Part shown: one piece after another, positions 41,460 through 50,252 of the stretch
How the letters are laid out: each line of letters opens with the position of its first letter
Position numbering within the stretch: the first letter of the stretch is position 1
Assembly (NCBI GenBank): GCA_977006965.1
Contig: OZ345381.1
Span: 1,550,001-1,614,000, forward strand
DNA length: 64,000 nt
From: Phymatolithon calcareum
Lineage: Eukaryota > Rhodophyta > Florideophyceae > Hapalidiales
Reading direction: 5' to 3'
Notes under the pieces: generated by a model
Databases searched by the model: none
What the model was told of the DNA's origin: nothing
Seen by the model: the letters and a program-made list of their open reading frames with translations, nothing else
Position numbers and translations under genes: made by a program

Positions 41460-42011
41460 ATGCTGCGTCTGAGCGCGCTTCGCCTCGCGCAGCGAGTGCC
41501 GCGGTCTCCTGCAATTTCGATCGCACGACGCTGTCTAAGCGCGGAGACGCAGGCAACGGTAGGTGTACCTGCGCCAGGGTCTTCCGGGGTAATATCTGCC
41601 AAGGTGGCGGCACTAGTGGACGAGGTGGTATCACTGAACATGCTGGAAGTGAAGCAGTTGACGGACTCACTGAAAGATCGGTTGGGGATTGAGGACACAG
41701 ACGGTATGCCAGCAATGAACCCTGCAATGATGGCGATGATGGCGGGTGGAGCACCGGGCGGTGGTGCCGCTGCTGCTGCGGAACCAGTGGCTGAGAAGAC
41801 TGCGTTTGACTTGAAACTTGAGAAGTTTGACCCGTCCAAGAAAATCGCAGTTATCAAGGAGATCCGATCCATCACCGGACTGGGACTCAAGGAGGCGAAG
41901 GCAATGGTCGAGGCTGCACCAAAGGTGTTTAAGAGTGATGTCGCTAAGGCAGAGGCGGAGCAGATACGCGAAAACTTGAAGGAGCTTGGTGGGGAGGTTG
42001 TGCTAGAATAG
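41460..42011 (+). CDS. MRPL12: Mitochondrial ribosomal protein bL12m (L7/L12)
   Basis: Large-subunit stalk protein of the mitochondrial ribosome, 183 residues, which recruits translation factors. An Arg/Ser-rich presequence (1-28, LRLAQRVPRSPAISIARRCLS) precedes the dimerisation domain (about 46-80, LVDEVVSLNMLEVKQLTDSL). A Met/Ala/Gly hinge (82-110) leads to the conserved C-terminal domain (113-183), FDLKLEKFDPSKKIAVIKEI, RSITGLGLKEAKAMVEAAP and ENLKELGGEVVLE. The presequence and hinge favour mitochondrion over plastid. Only the terminal Gly-Gly-Glu-Val differs slightly from the bacterial Gly-Ala-x-Val. It converges on QCR8 (308 bp between stops). Confidence 0.9.
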   Translation: MLRLSALRLAQRVPRSPAISIARRCLSAETQATVGVPAPGSSGVISAKVAALVDEVVSLNMLEVKQLTDSLKDRLGIEDTDGMPAMNPAMMAMMAGGAPGGGAAAAAEPVAEKTAFDLKLEKFDPSKKIAVIKEIRSITGLGLKEAKAMVEAAPKVFKSDVAKAEAEQIRENLKELGGEVVLE

Positions 42012-42319
42012 TTGGCGCTAGAAAAAGGATTGGTGAGCGAGCTAACTGGTTGATTGTTGTTAATTGAGGCAGAATTTTGGTGACGGAGATGTTGCGTGTA
42101 ATCGGAAATGAGAGACAAAAATTGTTTATCAGGCGAACACACTTTCACTAAATATTATCCACCTCGGTCCCAACGCTGCAGATAGAAAACAGATGGAGTA
42201 CGTGAAATAGACATCGGTTGTCGGTGCGCGTTCCAATTCGCATTTTGCAAGCGTCAGACGTGTTCTCCCATAGCCACGAACATCAAGCGCAACAACGACC
42301 GACAGTTCTGGTCGTCGGC

Positions 42320-42547
42320 CTAATAGCGATGCTCAAGGGAATGCTTCTCGTGTGTAGCATTTCCCCAGGTGTAAACGCAAGCGAAAATCAAAGCACCGGG
42401 CGCCATGTCCTTCACGAAAGACAGCTTGCGTCGCATCTTGGTCATCATCAGCTTGGAATTGAAAACATCGCCGAAGAACGTTTGCTCGTACGGCGATGTG
42501 AAGTACTCGATCTGGCCACGAACTCTCGGCGGAATCTTCTTACCCAT
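42320..42547 (-). CDS. QCR8: Cytochrome bc1 complex subunit 8 (ubiquinol-binding protein QP-C)
   Basis: Small single-helix subunit of respiratory complex III in the mitochondrial inner membrane, 75 residues. The start is the ATG at 42547, giving MGKKIPPRVRGQIEYFTSPY; a 23-codon upstream extension looks like 5' leader. Family features: YFTSPYEQ (family YSLSPFEQ), a basic stretch KMRRKLSFVKD before the helix, the membrane helix (APGALIFACVYTW, about 50-63) and the family signature YTWG followed by a short charged tail ending RY. The length matches the family. No cleavable presequence is seen, as is usual for this subunit. Confidence 0.85.
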   Translation of the reverse strand: MGKKIPPRVRGQIEYFTSPYEQTFFGDVFNSKLMMTKMRRKLSFVKDMAPGALIFACVYTWGNATHEKHSLEHRY

Positions 42548-42785
42548 GTTGATTGCAGCACAAGGACGAAAACAGGAAACGCGAAAGGAAAGGCGCGCGT
42601 GAACGAGCAACCGCACTTGTGCTCAGTGACACTGCTAACTATTGGCACATCACCTCGCCAAACTGAACTGAACTGAACTTGGCCACAACACACTGGCAAT
42701 CTGTAATTTATTCAATATGATACAAGTTGCAACACTGTCCACGTGGCCACGGATACAATAGCTGTGCATCCTGTGTGTGTGCACC

Positions 42786-43666
42786 TCAGCGACGCGCGAC
42801 GGCAGTGGCAACATCAGGGCGATACCGCGGGTCCTCTTCCGCATGGAGAGGAAGAACATGACAGCCGAGCATACCAGCACCACTCCAAGAACGCGGTGTG
42901 ATAGAAAGTGTAAGACAGTCAAAAGCATCAGATGGACCACGATGCACAATAATATCCATCGGACGATTCACATGCGAACGTACAGTGTCCGGCAGGGCGC
43001 GCATGGCACCGGCCGTAGAGTGAAGTGCGCGTAATGAAATTGCACCGAATACCACCACACGATCACCCACCATCAATTGCGCATCCGCGGCCGGCGAACC
43101 CGGTGACACGCTGTCGACAACTGCGAACGGAGTGCGCGATCGATCGCTCGCAGTCCCGGTCACATCTGTCGTCGGCTCGACAGGCGAAGCGGACGGCGCG
43201 GACAATCCGTTCGCAGTTATTTCCCCGGGCTGTGCGAAGTGCACCGCACGGACAGCCGTGGATGAAGCGGCGGGTGCAGCAACGGTGGTGGATTCGACGG
43301 GAGGAAGTGCGGCCTGCAGCGCGGTTTCGAGAGAGCTGGAGACATCCTTGTAGTCGTTGCGTAGCACGGCAAGCCTGTTGCGCTGCGTGCGAACACCGAC
43401 TACGTCGATGTCGGAGCGCGGGAAGCCTTCCGCGTCTACGAGATTGCCGGTCAGACCGGGTGCTCCTGGAGCCTGACGGAGCGAGTAATGGAAATTGTTA
43501 ACAGTTTCGGTTAGGTGCACTTGGGCGCTCTCATGGACGGAATGTGGTCGTGTGGACGTACTGTTAAGGTGGAAATGATGGCGTCGATCTCTTCGGAGAT
43601 GGCGTCGCGCTTGGCTGCAAGCTCGAGCGCGAGCATCTTTGGGGTTTTGACCTGTTCGCGACCCAT
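42786..43666 (-). CDS. NAS2: 26S proteasome assembly chaperone Nas2/PSMD9 (PDZ domain)
   Basis: Cytosolic chaperone that binds the Rpt5 tail during assembly of the proteasome base. Two exons: 43666-43562 and 43472-42786, with an 89-nt phase-0 intron (GTACGT...GTCAG). The spliced product has 263 residues. Exon 1 gives the helical N-terminus (MLALELAAKRDAISEEIDAI). Exon 2 begins with the family signature: a Gly-Leu-Thr-Gly turn, LVDAEGFPRSDIDVVGVRTQ and RNRLAVLRNDYKDV. An Ala/Ser/Thr-rich linker leads to the PDZ domain (PFAVVDSVSPGSPAADAQL, GDRVVVFGAI). Without the intron the open frame would start with an unrelated extension (MHLTETVNNF). A TACTGTA heptamer lies at 43787, 121 bp upstream. Confidence 0.88.
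43473..43561 (-). other. Intron in NAS2
   Basis: An 89-nt GT-AG intron, phase 0, 35 codons after the start. The removed segment contains an in-frame stop. Confidence 0.8.
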
Positions 43667-44053
43667 TATTGATTACTCTCTGGCACTGATAGAAACTGCA
43701 GACTGCGATGGAATGTCGTGTGGGATGCTCGCCCTAGGTGAGCTGCACTGTAGCAGTCGATACTGGAGTGGAAGACAGGCGTGTAGTACTGTAGTTGATG
43801 GGGAAATTCAGAAGTTGCCTGAACTTCGAATGAGTGTGATTCAGAGTGATGTCCGGGAAACCGTCCAACCAGATTAACCGAGGTGTATGATACAATGCCG
43901 GGAAAACTGCCCAGTCGTGAAGATTCCTGATCGATCTTATTTCTCGTCCAGGAACACAGCTTTTTTGAAGGCGGTCAAGCTTGATAATTGAAGCATTGCA
44001 ATACAAGGCGGACTGTTCAAAACTGGAAGTTGATGGCGAATCTTATACTGCAG

Positions 44054-44065
44054 TACTGTACTGTA
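44054..44065. promoter_or_regulatory. Tandem TACTGTA heptamers
   Basis: Two overlapping copies, TACTGTACTGTA, in the shared upstream region of NAS2 and the GDT1-type gene. Function unknown; the motif is enriched across the window's non-coding DNA. Confidence 0.4.
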
Positions 44066-44661
44066 TATTTTCCATTGTTCGAGAACTGAAAAAGCAGACG
44101 TTGAAATTTCGTCGGAATGTGACTTTTCGTCGGTTTTATGTGCCTGCCCAACTGTAGGGCTTTCAGAGCGCCTCCTGTCTGGAAGGATAACCCTCCCTCA
44201 CACTTGAGTAAAGCGTGCCTTGAATACACAGAGAGAGTTCTCATTCCCCAATTGAAATCCATTTTGATGCTTGCACGAATCTGTCCTCTCTCGGTACCGT
44301 ACGTTCTTTCTTTGAACGTTTTTCTTCTTCCCCGCCTCCATTGACCATTGCAAACTCTCATGATACATCCCATGGGGTATCAAATCACGCTGTCACAAAA
44401 AGTTAGTGCTCTCTAAACCAGGCGGTCGAGGAAGAAGAATCACTGGGTGTTACATTTCCATTTGTTTTTTTAAATAGCAGTCACAGTCTTTTATGTTCTG
44501 CACTCTCCTCGCAACGCTCTTTTGGACCAACAGTTGGTTACCGTATCACGCGATTCCATGTCCAGTAGATTGTCCATGGGTGAGCACGGACTGCAGTATT
44601 TACAAGGTACGCATGATCTTCTTGACGAAAGTACCGCGTCTGGGATGTTCGTCTCCGTAAT

Positions 44662-44683
44662 TACTGTAGGATACAGTACAGTA
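44662..44683. promoter_or_regulatory. Clustered TACTGTA/TACAGTA heptamers
   Basis: One TACTGTA followed by two overlapping TACAGTA copies within 22 bp, the densest cluster seen. Confidence 0.4.
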
Positions 44684-45038
44684 TATGATATGTCCAGTTT
44701 TGCGACATTTTCCTGTTGACTGCATGAAAGGTTCGCCACAGATCATTATTAAATATTTTTTAAAATGATGAAGGTAATTCCTCGTGTACAGTAACATCGT
44801 TTTTTTGCTCTGATCTTGCTTGACCCATGCAGTGCATTTTGATGCAAACGTTGTGACCTTCAAGAAACACTCAATGTCACCTTTTTGCTGACCTAGGATA
44901 CACTTCCGTGTCATGAAAAAGCAGCCATGGCTTTGTCACGACACACAGAGCCATGTCGACGTCGACAAAGCCCCTGCGGTCCAAAAAAACGAGTGGAAAA
45001 AACAGCAGTGGAAGTAAAAACCACGTTGGCAAAAAAAA

Positions 45039-45056
45039 TCGAATTTTAAAATTCGA
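45039..45056. repeat. Perfect 18-bp AT-rich palindrome
   Basis: TCGAATTTTAAAATTCGA, about 200 bp upstream of the GDT1-type start codon. It may be a protein-binding site or chance. Confidence 0.35.
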
Positions 45057-45253
45057 GCAGGATTCGTGCATTCCCACGTGTAGCGCATGAAGGATCATCC
45101 AATCCGCAAGCGAAGAAAATCCAACCACCTGCCGCGCTCCCCGCCAATCTCCATCACATTCAATCTCACGCACCCTCCGACCGATCCCGCCTGTGAGACA
45201 AAACTCTCCTTGACCGACATCCCTTCCGACAAACTCGCCATCACCCTTCCAAA

Positions 45254-46390
45254 ATGATCGCCTTCACATCCTGCCTCCCTCTCCCGCATCGCGGATCATT
45301 CACCGCCTCATTTCGCCCCGCCCCCCTCACCCGCACATCTCGCCCGCACTCCGCACGCGTCTTCCCGCGCGCAGCCCTGCGCTCCGGCCTGGGCCTGCGT
45401 TCGCGAGTTGAGCGCATTGCACGCGACATCCGCACCGTCGCCGTTGAACCTGAGTTGACTCTCCCGTCCACTCTCGCGCCGACGGACATCAAGCATGTGT
45501 CCGTGCTCCGCTTGGTCGCTCAACGACTGGTGCTCTTCGCCCGCAAGCTTCGCGCCTTCCGTGAGCGTCATGCGCGTGCCGTTGGCATTGCCCGTCTAGC
45601 ACTGGGCGCCCTGATCGGCTTTGCCGTGCTTGCCGCGCGCGGCGGACGCGGCTTCGCGCTAGCGGGCACTTCCGGCACTTCTGTTGCGGCCGCTCCGGCG
45701 AGTGCGAATGCGATTCCGAGCATGCTGAGTGTTTTGCCAGACGGGGTGGTTCGTACACTTCGTCCCTTCTCCGAGTCATTCGGGGTGGTATTTCTGAGCG
45801 AGTTTGGTGACAAGAGTATGTTTGCTACTGCGTTGATGGCCATGAAACACTCGCCGTTTCTAGTGCTTATTGGCGCGCTTGCTGCGCTTACGGTTATGAC
45901 GTTGATTGCTTGTTTTCTTGGACAGCTTATGCATTTGTTGCCGTCGACTGTCACGCATTACTCTAGTATTGCGCTGTTTGTGTTCTTTGGACTGCAGATG
46001 ATTATGCAGGCGAGACATTTACCGGCCACGCCGGGTGGGAAGGGTGGTGAGAGGGCGGATGCGGAGGAACTTGTGGCGGAGTCGGCGCTAGGTGGAGGTG
46101 GAGGGTTGAAACAGAATGCTTTTTCTACGCTGGCGAAAATTAGTTCGTTGATTTTTGTCGCGGAGTGGTGTGATCGGTCTATGATTGCTACTATGGCACT
46201 TGCGGCGAGTAGTAATAGTCTTGCTGTTGTTGGTGGGGCTACGTTGGCTAATGTTGTGTGTACTGGATTTGCGGTTGGAGCTGCGGCGCTTGTGGCGAGT
46301 CGCATTTCGGAGAGGACTGTTGCGCTTATTGCTGGTGTGATGTTTGAGTTCTTTGCGGTGTTCACCTTTCTCGAGGGTCCGGAGTCGTAG
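45254..46390 (+). CDS. GDT1: GDT1/UPF0016-family cation (Mn/Ca) transporter, probably plastid
   Basis: Membrane transporter of the GDT1 family (plant PAM71/CMT1, yeast Gdt1, human TMEM165), which moves Mn2+ and Ca2+, in plastids for photosystem II. 378 residues. A long Ser/Arg/Ala leader (1-80) looks like a plastid transit peptide, followed by an extra hydrophobic helix near 118-135. The two family repeats follow: EFGDKS at 183-188 and EWCDRS at 304-309, each starting a three-helix bundle, with a charged loop between. The second motif has Cys where the family has Gly (E-x-G-D-[KR]-[ST]). Helices such as FLVLIGALAALTVMTLIACF and VVCTGFAVGAAALVA are clear. It converges on the zinc-finger gene at 46729. 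Confidence 0.82.
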   Translation: MIAFTSCLPLPHRGSFTASFRPAPLTRTSRPHSARVFPRAALRSGLGLRSRVERIARDIRTVAVEPELTLPSTLAPTDIKHVSVLRLVAQRLVLFARKLRAFRERHARAVGIARLALGALIGFAVLAARGGRGFALAGTSGTSVAAAPASANAIPSMLSVLPDGVVRTLRPFSESFGVVFLSEFGDKSMFATALMAMKHSPFLVLIGALAALTVMTLIACFLGQLMHLLPSTVTHYSSIALFVFFGLQMIMQARHLPATPGGKGGERADAEELVAESALGGGGGLKQNAFSTLAKISSLIFVAEWCDRSMIATMALAASSNSLAVVGGATLANVVCTGFAVGAAALVASRISERTVALIAGVMFEFFAVFTFLEGPES

Positions 46391-46728
46391 AGGTGGTCAT
46401 CGATTTGTTGTTTTGCTCCTTCCGTTTCTGTGAAGCGGAGCGAAAGATATGTCGTTTGTTGTGCTTGCTTGCGGTGTGACGGAAATGAGCAAAGTGGAAC
46501 TGTCCAGTTTGAAATTTTTGTGCGACTGTCGATAACTTTTGGCTCCTGTGATCTCCATGGCGAAATTGAACAGCTTGGCATTGATATCGCGCATGTGACG
46601 GAGACAAGGAAAGATTTGGCGAAGAAGACGGAGAACAGAGGAGATGAAGACGACTGACTAGTACCGTAACAGTTTGTTTTATAGCTAGCGGTAACTTTTT
46701 AGAAGTCCTAATATATAATACCGTCTCA

Positions 46729-47116
46729 TCATCCTATGAACATGGTCTTCTTATCGTAGCCAGACCCGTCACATCGACGACATAACCGTTTTCCTCGTCC
46801 AACACAAGCGATACATTTTTTCTTTACCCCCATTCGCGAAGACGATAATGTGCCTGAGCCGTCGCAAATCACACACGTCCAGCCGCCATTTCCTCCGCAC
46901 ATTTCACACTGTCGCGGTGGCCCCTGTGGACAGAAAAATTCGGGTCAGCACGCTCCTTGTGCACCAATTCGCAGTTCGATTTCAGAGCAGAGCGCAAACA
47001 TCACTTACGCGGCGTGTATAGGCATAGAACGCAGTGGTGAGTGCCAGCCCAGTGGCTATCACCATGCCCCCCGTGATTTGGTCCACCAAAAATCGAGCTG
47101 GAAACGAGGCCGCCAT
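46729..47116 (-). CDS. Small membrane-anchored DnaJ-type zinc-finger protein
   Basis: A 100-residue protein encoded by two short exons, 47116-47009 and 46923-46729, separated by an 85-nt phase-0 intron (GTAAGT...CCACAG). Exon 1 encodes MAASFPARFLVDQITGG and a membrane helix (about 15-34, VIATGLALTTAFYAYTRR). Exon 2 encodes four CxxCxGxG-type motifs: CEMCGGNG, CVICDGSG, CIACVGRG and CRRCDGSG, the complete DnaJ cysteine-rich zinc-binding domain without any J domain. One-helix plus DnaJ zinc finger is the layout of thylakoid assembly and repair factors such as LQY1 (BSD2 and PSA2 share the zinc finger), which act as thiol or disulphide chaperones. A plastid site is inference, because no transit peptide is obvious. 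A mitochondrial or ER location is possible. Confidence 0.8.
46924..47008 (-). other. Intron in the zinc-finger gene
   Basis: An 85-nt GT-AG intron lying exactly between the membrane-helix exon and the zinc-finger exon. Confidence 0.75.
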
Positions 47117-47294
47117 GTTGCTTGCAACGCTCTACCTTGACGCTCCAGGCAACCTCAACAAACTCAACTTCCCCCCGGAATCTGATTCGTACTGCAATAA
47201 TAAAAAATAAATATAAAATCGAGATAAATCTCCCCGACTCTCCATCCCCACATTCGTTCCCCACCGTTCATTTCCGCGTGCAGGCTACAACCCT

Positions 47295-47990
47295 CTAGAA
47301 CTTGATCCATAATTTCGGGCTTGTGGCCAGCTGCACCGCGGACAGTGTGTCCACACCAAGGAACGGCAGACGGTTGGCAAGCCAGTCATCCTCGCTCTCG
47401 CCACGTTCCCTAGCCCACAGCACAGCCAGAAAATGAACACCACGAAGCCCGGCCACAAGATTCAGCCCTGGGATCACAACCCAGTGCGGCTGCAAAGGAG
47501 CCGGTTCCTTCCGAGCCGCGAATAGCGCGTTGATTCGGCAGTACAATGTAAACTGGATGCCGATAATCCACGCCACGGCCGCGGTAGCCGCCAAGGGTGC
47601 AAATTCACGCGGTACGAGTGCGGTCAAAAATAATCCCAGGCAAAAGGGTCCAAGTGCGAATAGGGCGCCGCGACCGAGACCGCGCGAACGAAGCTCCTCC
47701 TCAATGCAGTACTTGTACCATCCGTACCAGAGCAGCCCGGTCAGAGAGGAGAAGACGACCACCTGTGTAAGACGTCTTGGGAAACCAGGCTGTTCCGGTC
47801 CGGCTGTGAAGTCGCGCACCAACGAGGCGTTTGGAATATGTCGAATTCTCGAGGTGGAGTTTACTTTAGATGCAATATCATGTCGAGGAGACGTGCAAAC
47901 GCTATGCGCTGAACGGGATCGACGTCGAGAGAGAGCTGGAGCCGCAATAAAGGCGTTGGCAAAGAACATCGTTAACATTTCTTGGTACAT
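47295..47990 (-). CDS. Predicted organellar membrane protein of unknown function
   Basis: A 231-residue protein from the first in-frame ATG (47990); ATGs at 47978 and 47969 are also possible. The N-terminal 50 residues are rich in Ser, Arg and Ala (SRRRSRSAHSVC), like a transit peptide. Three or so hydrophobic segments follow: VVVFSSLTGLLWYGWYKYCI, ALFALGPFCLGLFLTALV and PLAATAAVAWIIGIQFTLY. A more polar C-terminal part contains VIPGLNLVAGLRGVHFLAVL and ERGESEDDWLA. I do not recognise the family. It follows the zinc-finger gene on the same strand, 178 bp upstream of its start. Confidence 0.6.
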   Translation of the reverse strand: MYQEMLTMFFANAFIAAPALSRRRSRSAHSVCTSPRHDIASKVNSTSRIRHIPNASLVRDFTAGPEQPGFPRRLTQVVVFSSLTGLLWYGWYKYCIEEELRSRGLGRGALFALGPFCLGLFLTALVPREFAPLAATAAVAWIIGIQFTLYCRINALFAARKEPAPLQPHWVVIPGLNLVAGLRGVHFLAVLWARERGESEDDWLANRLPFLGVDTLSAVQLATSPKLWIKF

Positions 47991-48261
47991 AGAACCGTCA
48001 TCCACAGACGACACATGGGGACGTTAGAAGTCCCCCTGGTCGACCTACATTTAGTTCGAGACCAGAGTTCACATCCATTGCGCCCATGCATCGTAGAGAT
48101 TCGGGGGAGATCACAATCTGAACATTTACTGAATATTACCTAGACTCTGCCTGATATTTGCTCTTGTGAAATTCAGAACTAATTCAGAAGCTTCTACAGT
48201 ACAGCACTTTCAGAAAAACTCCGCCCTTCCTCAGAGTCTGGGGAAGGGCGAGTATTTCTGC

Positions 48262-48414
48262 GGTCCTCGAGCTGGGAAAACGGCAACCCATCTCTGAACA
48301 CTTCGGCGTGAGGAATGAGGGTATCTGCAATTTGACAACAGATCCGTCTGAGTCAGAGAGTCCTCTCGCAGAAGTGTTCAGACATGCGTTGCCATTCTCC
48401 GTAGCTCGAGGACC
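48262..48414. repeat. 153-nt long hairpin with about 44-bp arms
   Basis: The left arm from 48262 (GGTCCTCGAGCT...CTGAACACTTC) matches the reverse complement of the right arm ending at 48414 over about 44 bases with few mismatches. The pairing continues partly into the loop (GCGTGAGGA against TCCTCTCGC). The geometry is that of a miRNA precursor or a young fold-back/MITE. It overlaps the 3' end of the small minus-strand ORF at 48378. Confidence 0.65.
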
Positions 48415-48665
48415 ACACAACGGTCGACAGCACATCCACAACATCGTGCAAACCAAGCACTATGTAGGCACGTGGTGATACCACACGCACTAGCCAGCAT
48501 ATCGATGCAGCATAATCCATGCTGATCGCTCTGATACCGTTCAGCGACGCGCCATTCGCGCACCATCACGTCGGCAGCCTCCTCCACGTTTTGCAACATG
48601 TAATCGGTGCAGACAAGCAGCGTGCCCCGATCCAGAACCAGTCGGCCAGGTGACGTGACAATCAT
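48378..48665 (-). CDS. Small ORF, possibly Sm-like
   Basis: A 95-codon frame from the ATG at 48665; the open frame extends upstream without ATG (KWCGANIDDLE). The segment LVLDRGTLLVCTDYMLQNVE loosely follows the Sm1 pattern of LSm-type proteins such as NAA38/LSMD1 (G-x-L-x-C-x-D...N-V). The remainder is not convincing, and the C-terminal part falls in a hairpin arm. It may be an exon, a decayed gene or chance. Confidence 0.25.
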   Translation of the reverse strand: MIVTSPGRLVLDRGTLLVCTDYMLQNVEEAADVMVREWRVAERYQSDQHGLCCIDMLASACGITTCLHSAWFARCCGCAVDRCVVLELRRMATHV

Positions 48666-48735
48666 TTCCAAATCGTCAATATTCGCTCCACACCATTTTA
48701 ATGGTGTTTAAAAACTCTGTCAAGCCTTTCACCGC

Positions 48736-49163
48736 CTACACACGAACACGCTCCATCTGCATCACATGCGCAGCATAGCCCGCCGTACTGCCATCGAACT
48801 CCACGTATGAAGTCTGTCTCGTTCTTGGAGTTCGCAATCGCAAGCCGTCACTCGGAATCATGCGGTTGCGGAGCGTTTCGAGCTGCCGGCGCAGCGATTC
48901 TAGATGCTTCTTTTCGTCCTCGAAGATTCGTTGAGATCTCCAGTAGCTCGCCCGCGAAGTGTCAGTGCCTGTTGCGCCTCATGGCGCACCGTTCGCGAAA
49001 CTCCACGAGCGTTTTGCACAGCCTCGATGTCTGTTTTCCGTGTCATACACAATCGCAACGTTTCTTCGGGTTGCTCATGACGGCACAGTTCAGTTGCTAG
49101 CCGGATCCAGCGGTCAGCATATTTGATGGCAGTGGCGCTGAGGAGGAACGTAGCGCCGGTTTT
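48736..49163 (-). pseudogene. Unrecognised coding segment in two shifted frames
   Basis: From 49163 a minus-strand frame reads as charged, helical protein (KYADRWIRLATELCRHEQPE, then TRKTDIEAVQNARG) and stops soon after GDLNESSR. A second frame takes over at the same place with IFEDEKKHLESLRRQLETLR and runs to a stop at 48736. A possible splice acceptor (CGTTTAG) opens the first frame. Either a frameshift broke the gene, or there is a sequencing error or an unusual intron. The family is unknown. Confidence 0.35.
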
Positions 49164-50252
49164 CTAAACGCGAGCAGGAAGAGCGACTGTCGTGCAGTGC
49201 TCGCGCTTCTAGGCGGTCGCGCGGGATAGGAATGGTGCGATTGCCGTAAGCCACTGCGCACGAGCCCCCGCACGGTCCGGTCCATCATGGATGATCTTGT
49301 CCAAAGTTTAGATCAGGTCCTTCACCGGGGAAGCACAGCAGCATCTGGGCCCAAATATACCAAAAAATTGTCGGGCCAAAATGCTGCCGTGCTCCCCCAG
49401 TGTTGCTGGCAGTAAAATACGTGGCACTTTTTATGCGCTCGGGACACCATCGAAGCCAATCAGATCTTTTTTGGAGATTGTAACCAATGAGACCTTTCCC
49501 TCAGTTTTTAGCCAATTAGTGCTCATATTTTTGTTTCATAAATGAAAGAATATGTCCGCATTGGCTTGTGTCATAGAATTGACCGTTGAGCCCCTGTCAT
49601 CTTGGCGTGAGTATCAGCAACATTGATGATTCGGAATATGTATCGATATGAGACTGGGGTGCGGGAATGATTTGATAAACTACTATTGTATCAAATCTTG
49701 AAAAAAGTCGACCTTGGGGCGAAAGATCAGATATCAAAGAAGTTTATTGCACTTGTTTATTTTTTCCCGATGTCAGCTTTTTCATTCGACAATTTCGACA
49801 AGTCGCACAGAAAATGAAAGCTTTGAAAATATTTTCACTTAGTTAAAAAAAATCATTGGTCACTTTATGTGGAATGTTTCAGAATCTAGAAAACAAATAT
49901 TTGCTTGATATTTGCTAAACACATTGATATCAATCGAAAACTGTCTTTGATGTTGCATCATAAATGAGTGTCCTGTTTAGTTCAGGTGTTGATGAACATT
50001 CCTGCCAGTGACAAGTGCGATTCCCCTGATCGTGACACCGTCACAGTTTGCCCTCCGATTGGACGCATCTTTTTCAACCTTACAGTCCGCTTTCCCATTG
50101 GTCCCAGAGCGGAGGTCACCGGTTCGGCGACCGGATCTTGAAACCTTAATTCCGCAAAAAAGATTCCCTATCCCAGCGGAGGTCACGTCGTTCTGAAAAA
50201 AATTGAAAAAAATCGTTTAGCCGAGCCCGTCGTCGTCCTTCTTACCAGCAAA
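49164..50252. other. AT-rich intergenic region
   Basis: No gene is supported. A minus-strand ORF at 49097-49288 starts with a basic, Ser-rich stretch and could be the first exon of the broken segment below it. A fold-back lies at 49327-49397; the rest is AT-rich and featureless up to the carrier gene. Confidence 0.45.
49327..49397. repeat. 71-nt fold-back repeat
   Basis: Arms GGGGAAGCACAGCAGCAT (from 49327) and its near reverse complement ending at 49397, with about four mismatches over 26 bases and a short AT-rich loop. Confidence 0.5.

Larger units (their letters stand above)
43667..45253. other. Intergenic region with clustered TACTGTA heptamers
   Basis: No gene is seen. TACTGTA/TACAGTA occurs at 43787, 44054, 44059, 44662, 44672, 44677 and 44787. 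An 18-bp AT-rich palindrome lies at 45039-45056, about 200 bp before the GDT1-type gene. Confidence 0.5.

Noticed and set aside
41357-42148. 263-codon minus-strand frame
   Set aside because: Shadow of the bL12m gene.
48184-48456. 90-codon minus-strand frame
   Set aside because: It lies across the arms of the 153-nt hairpin and is in a different frame from the other candidate; no coding character.
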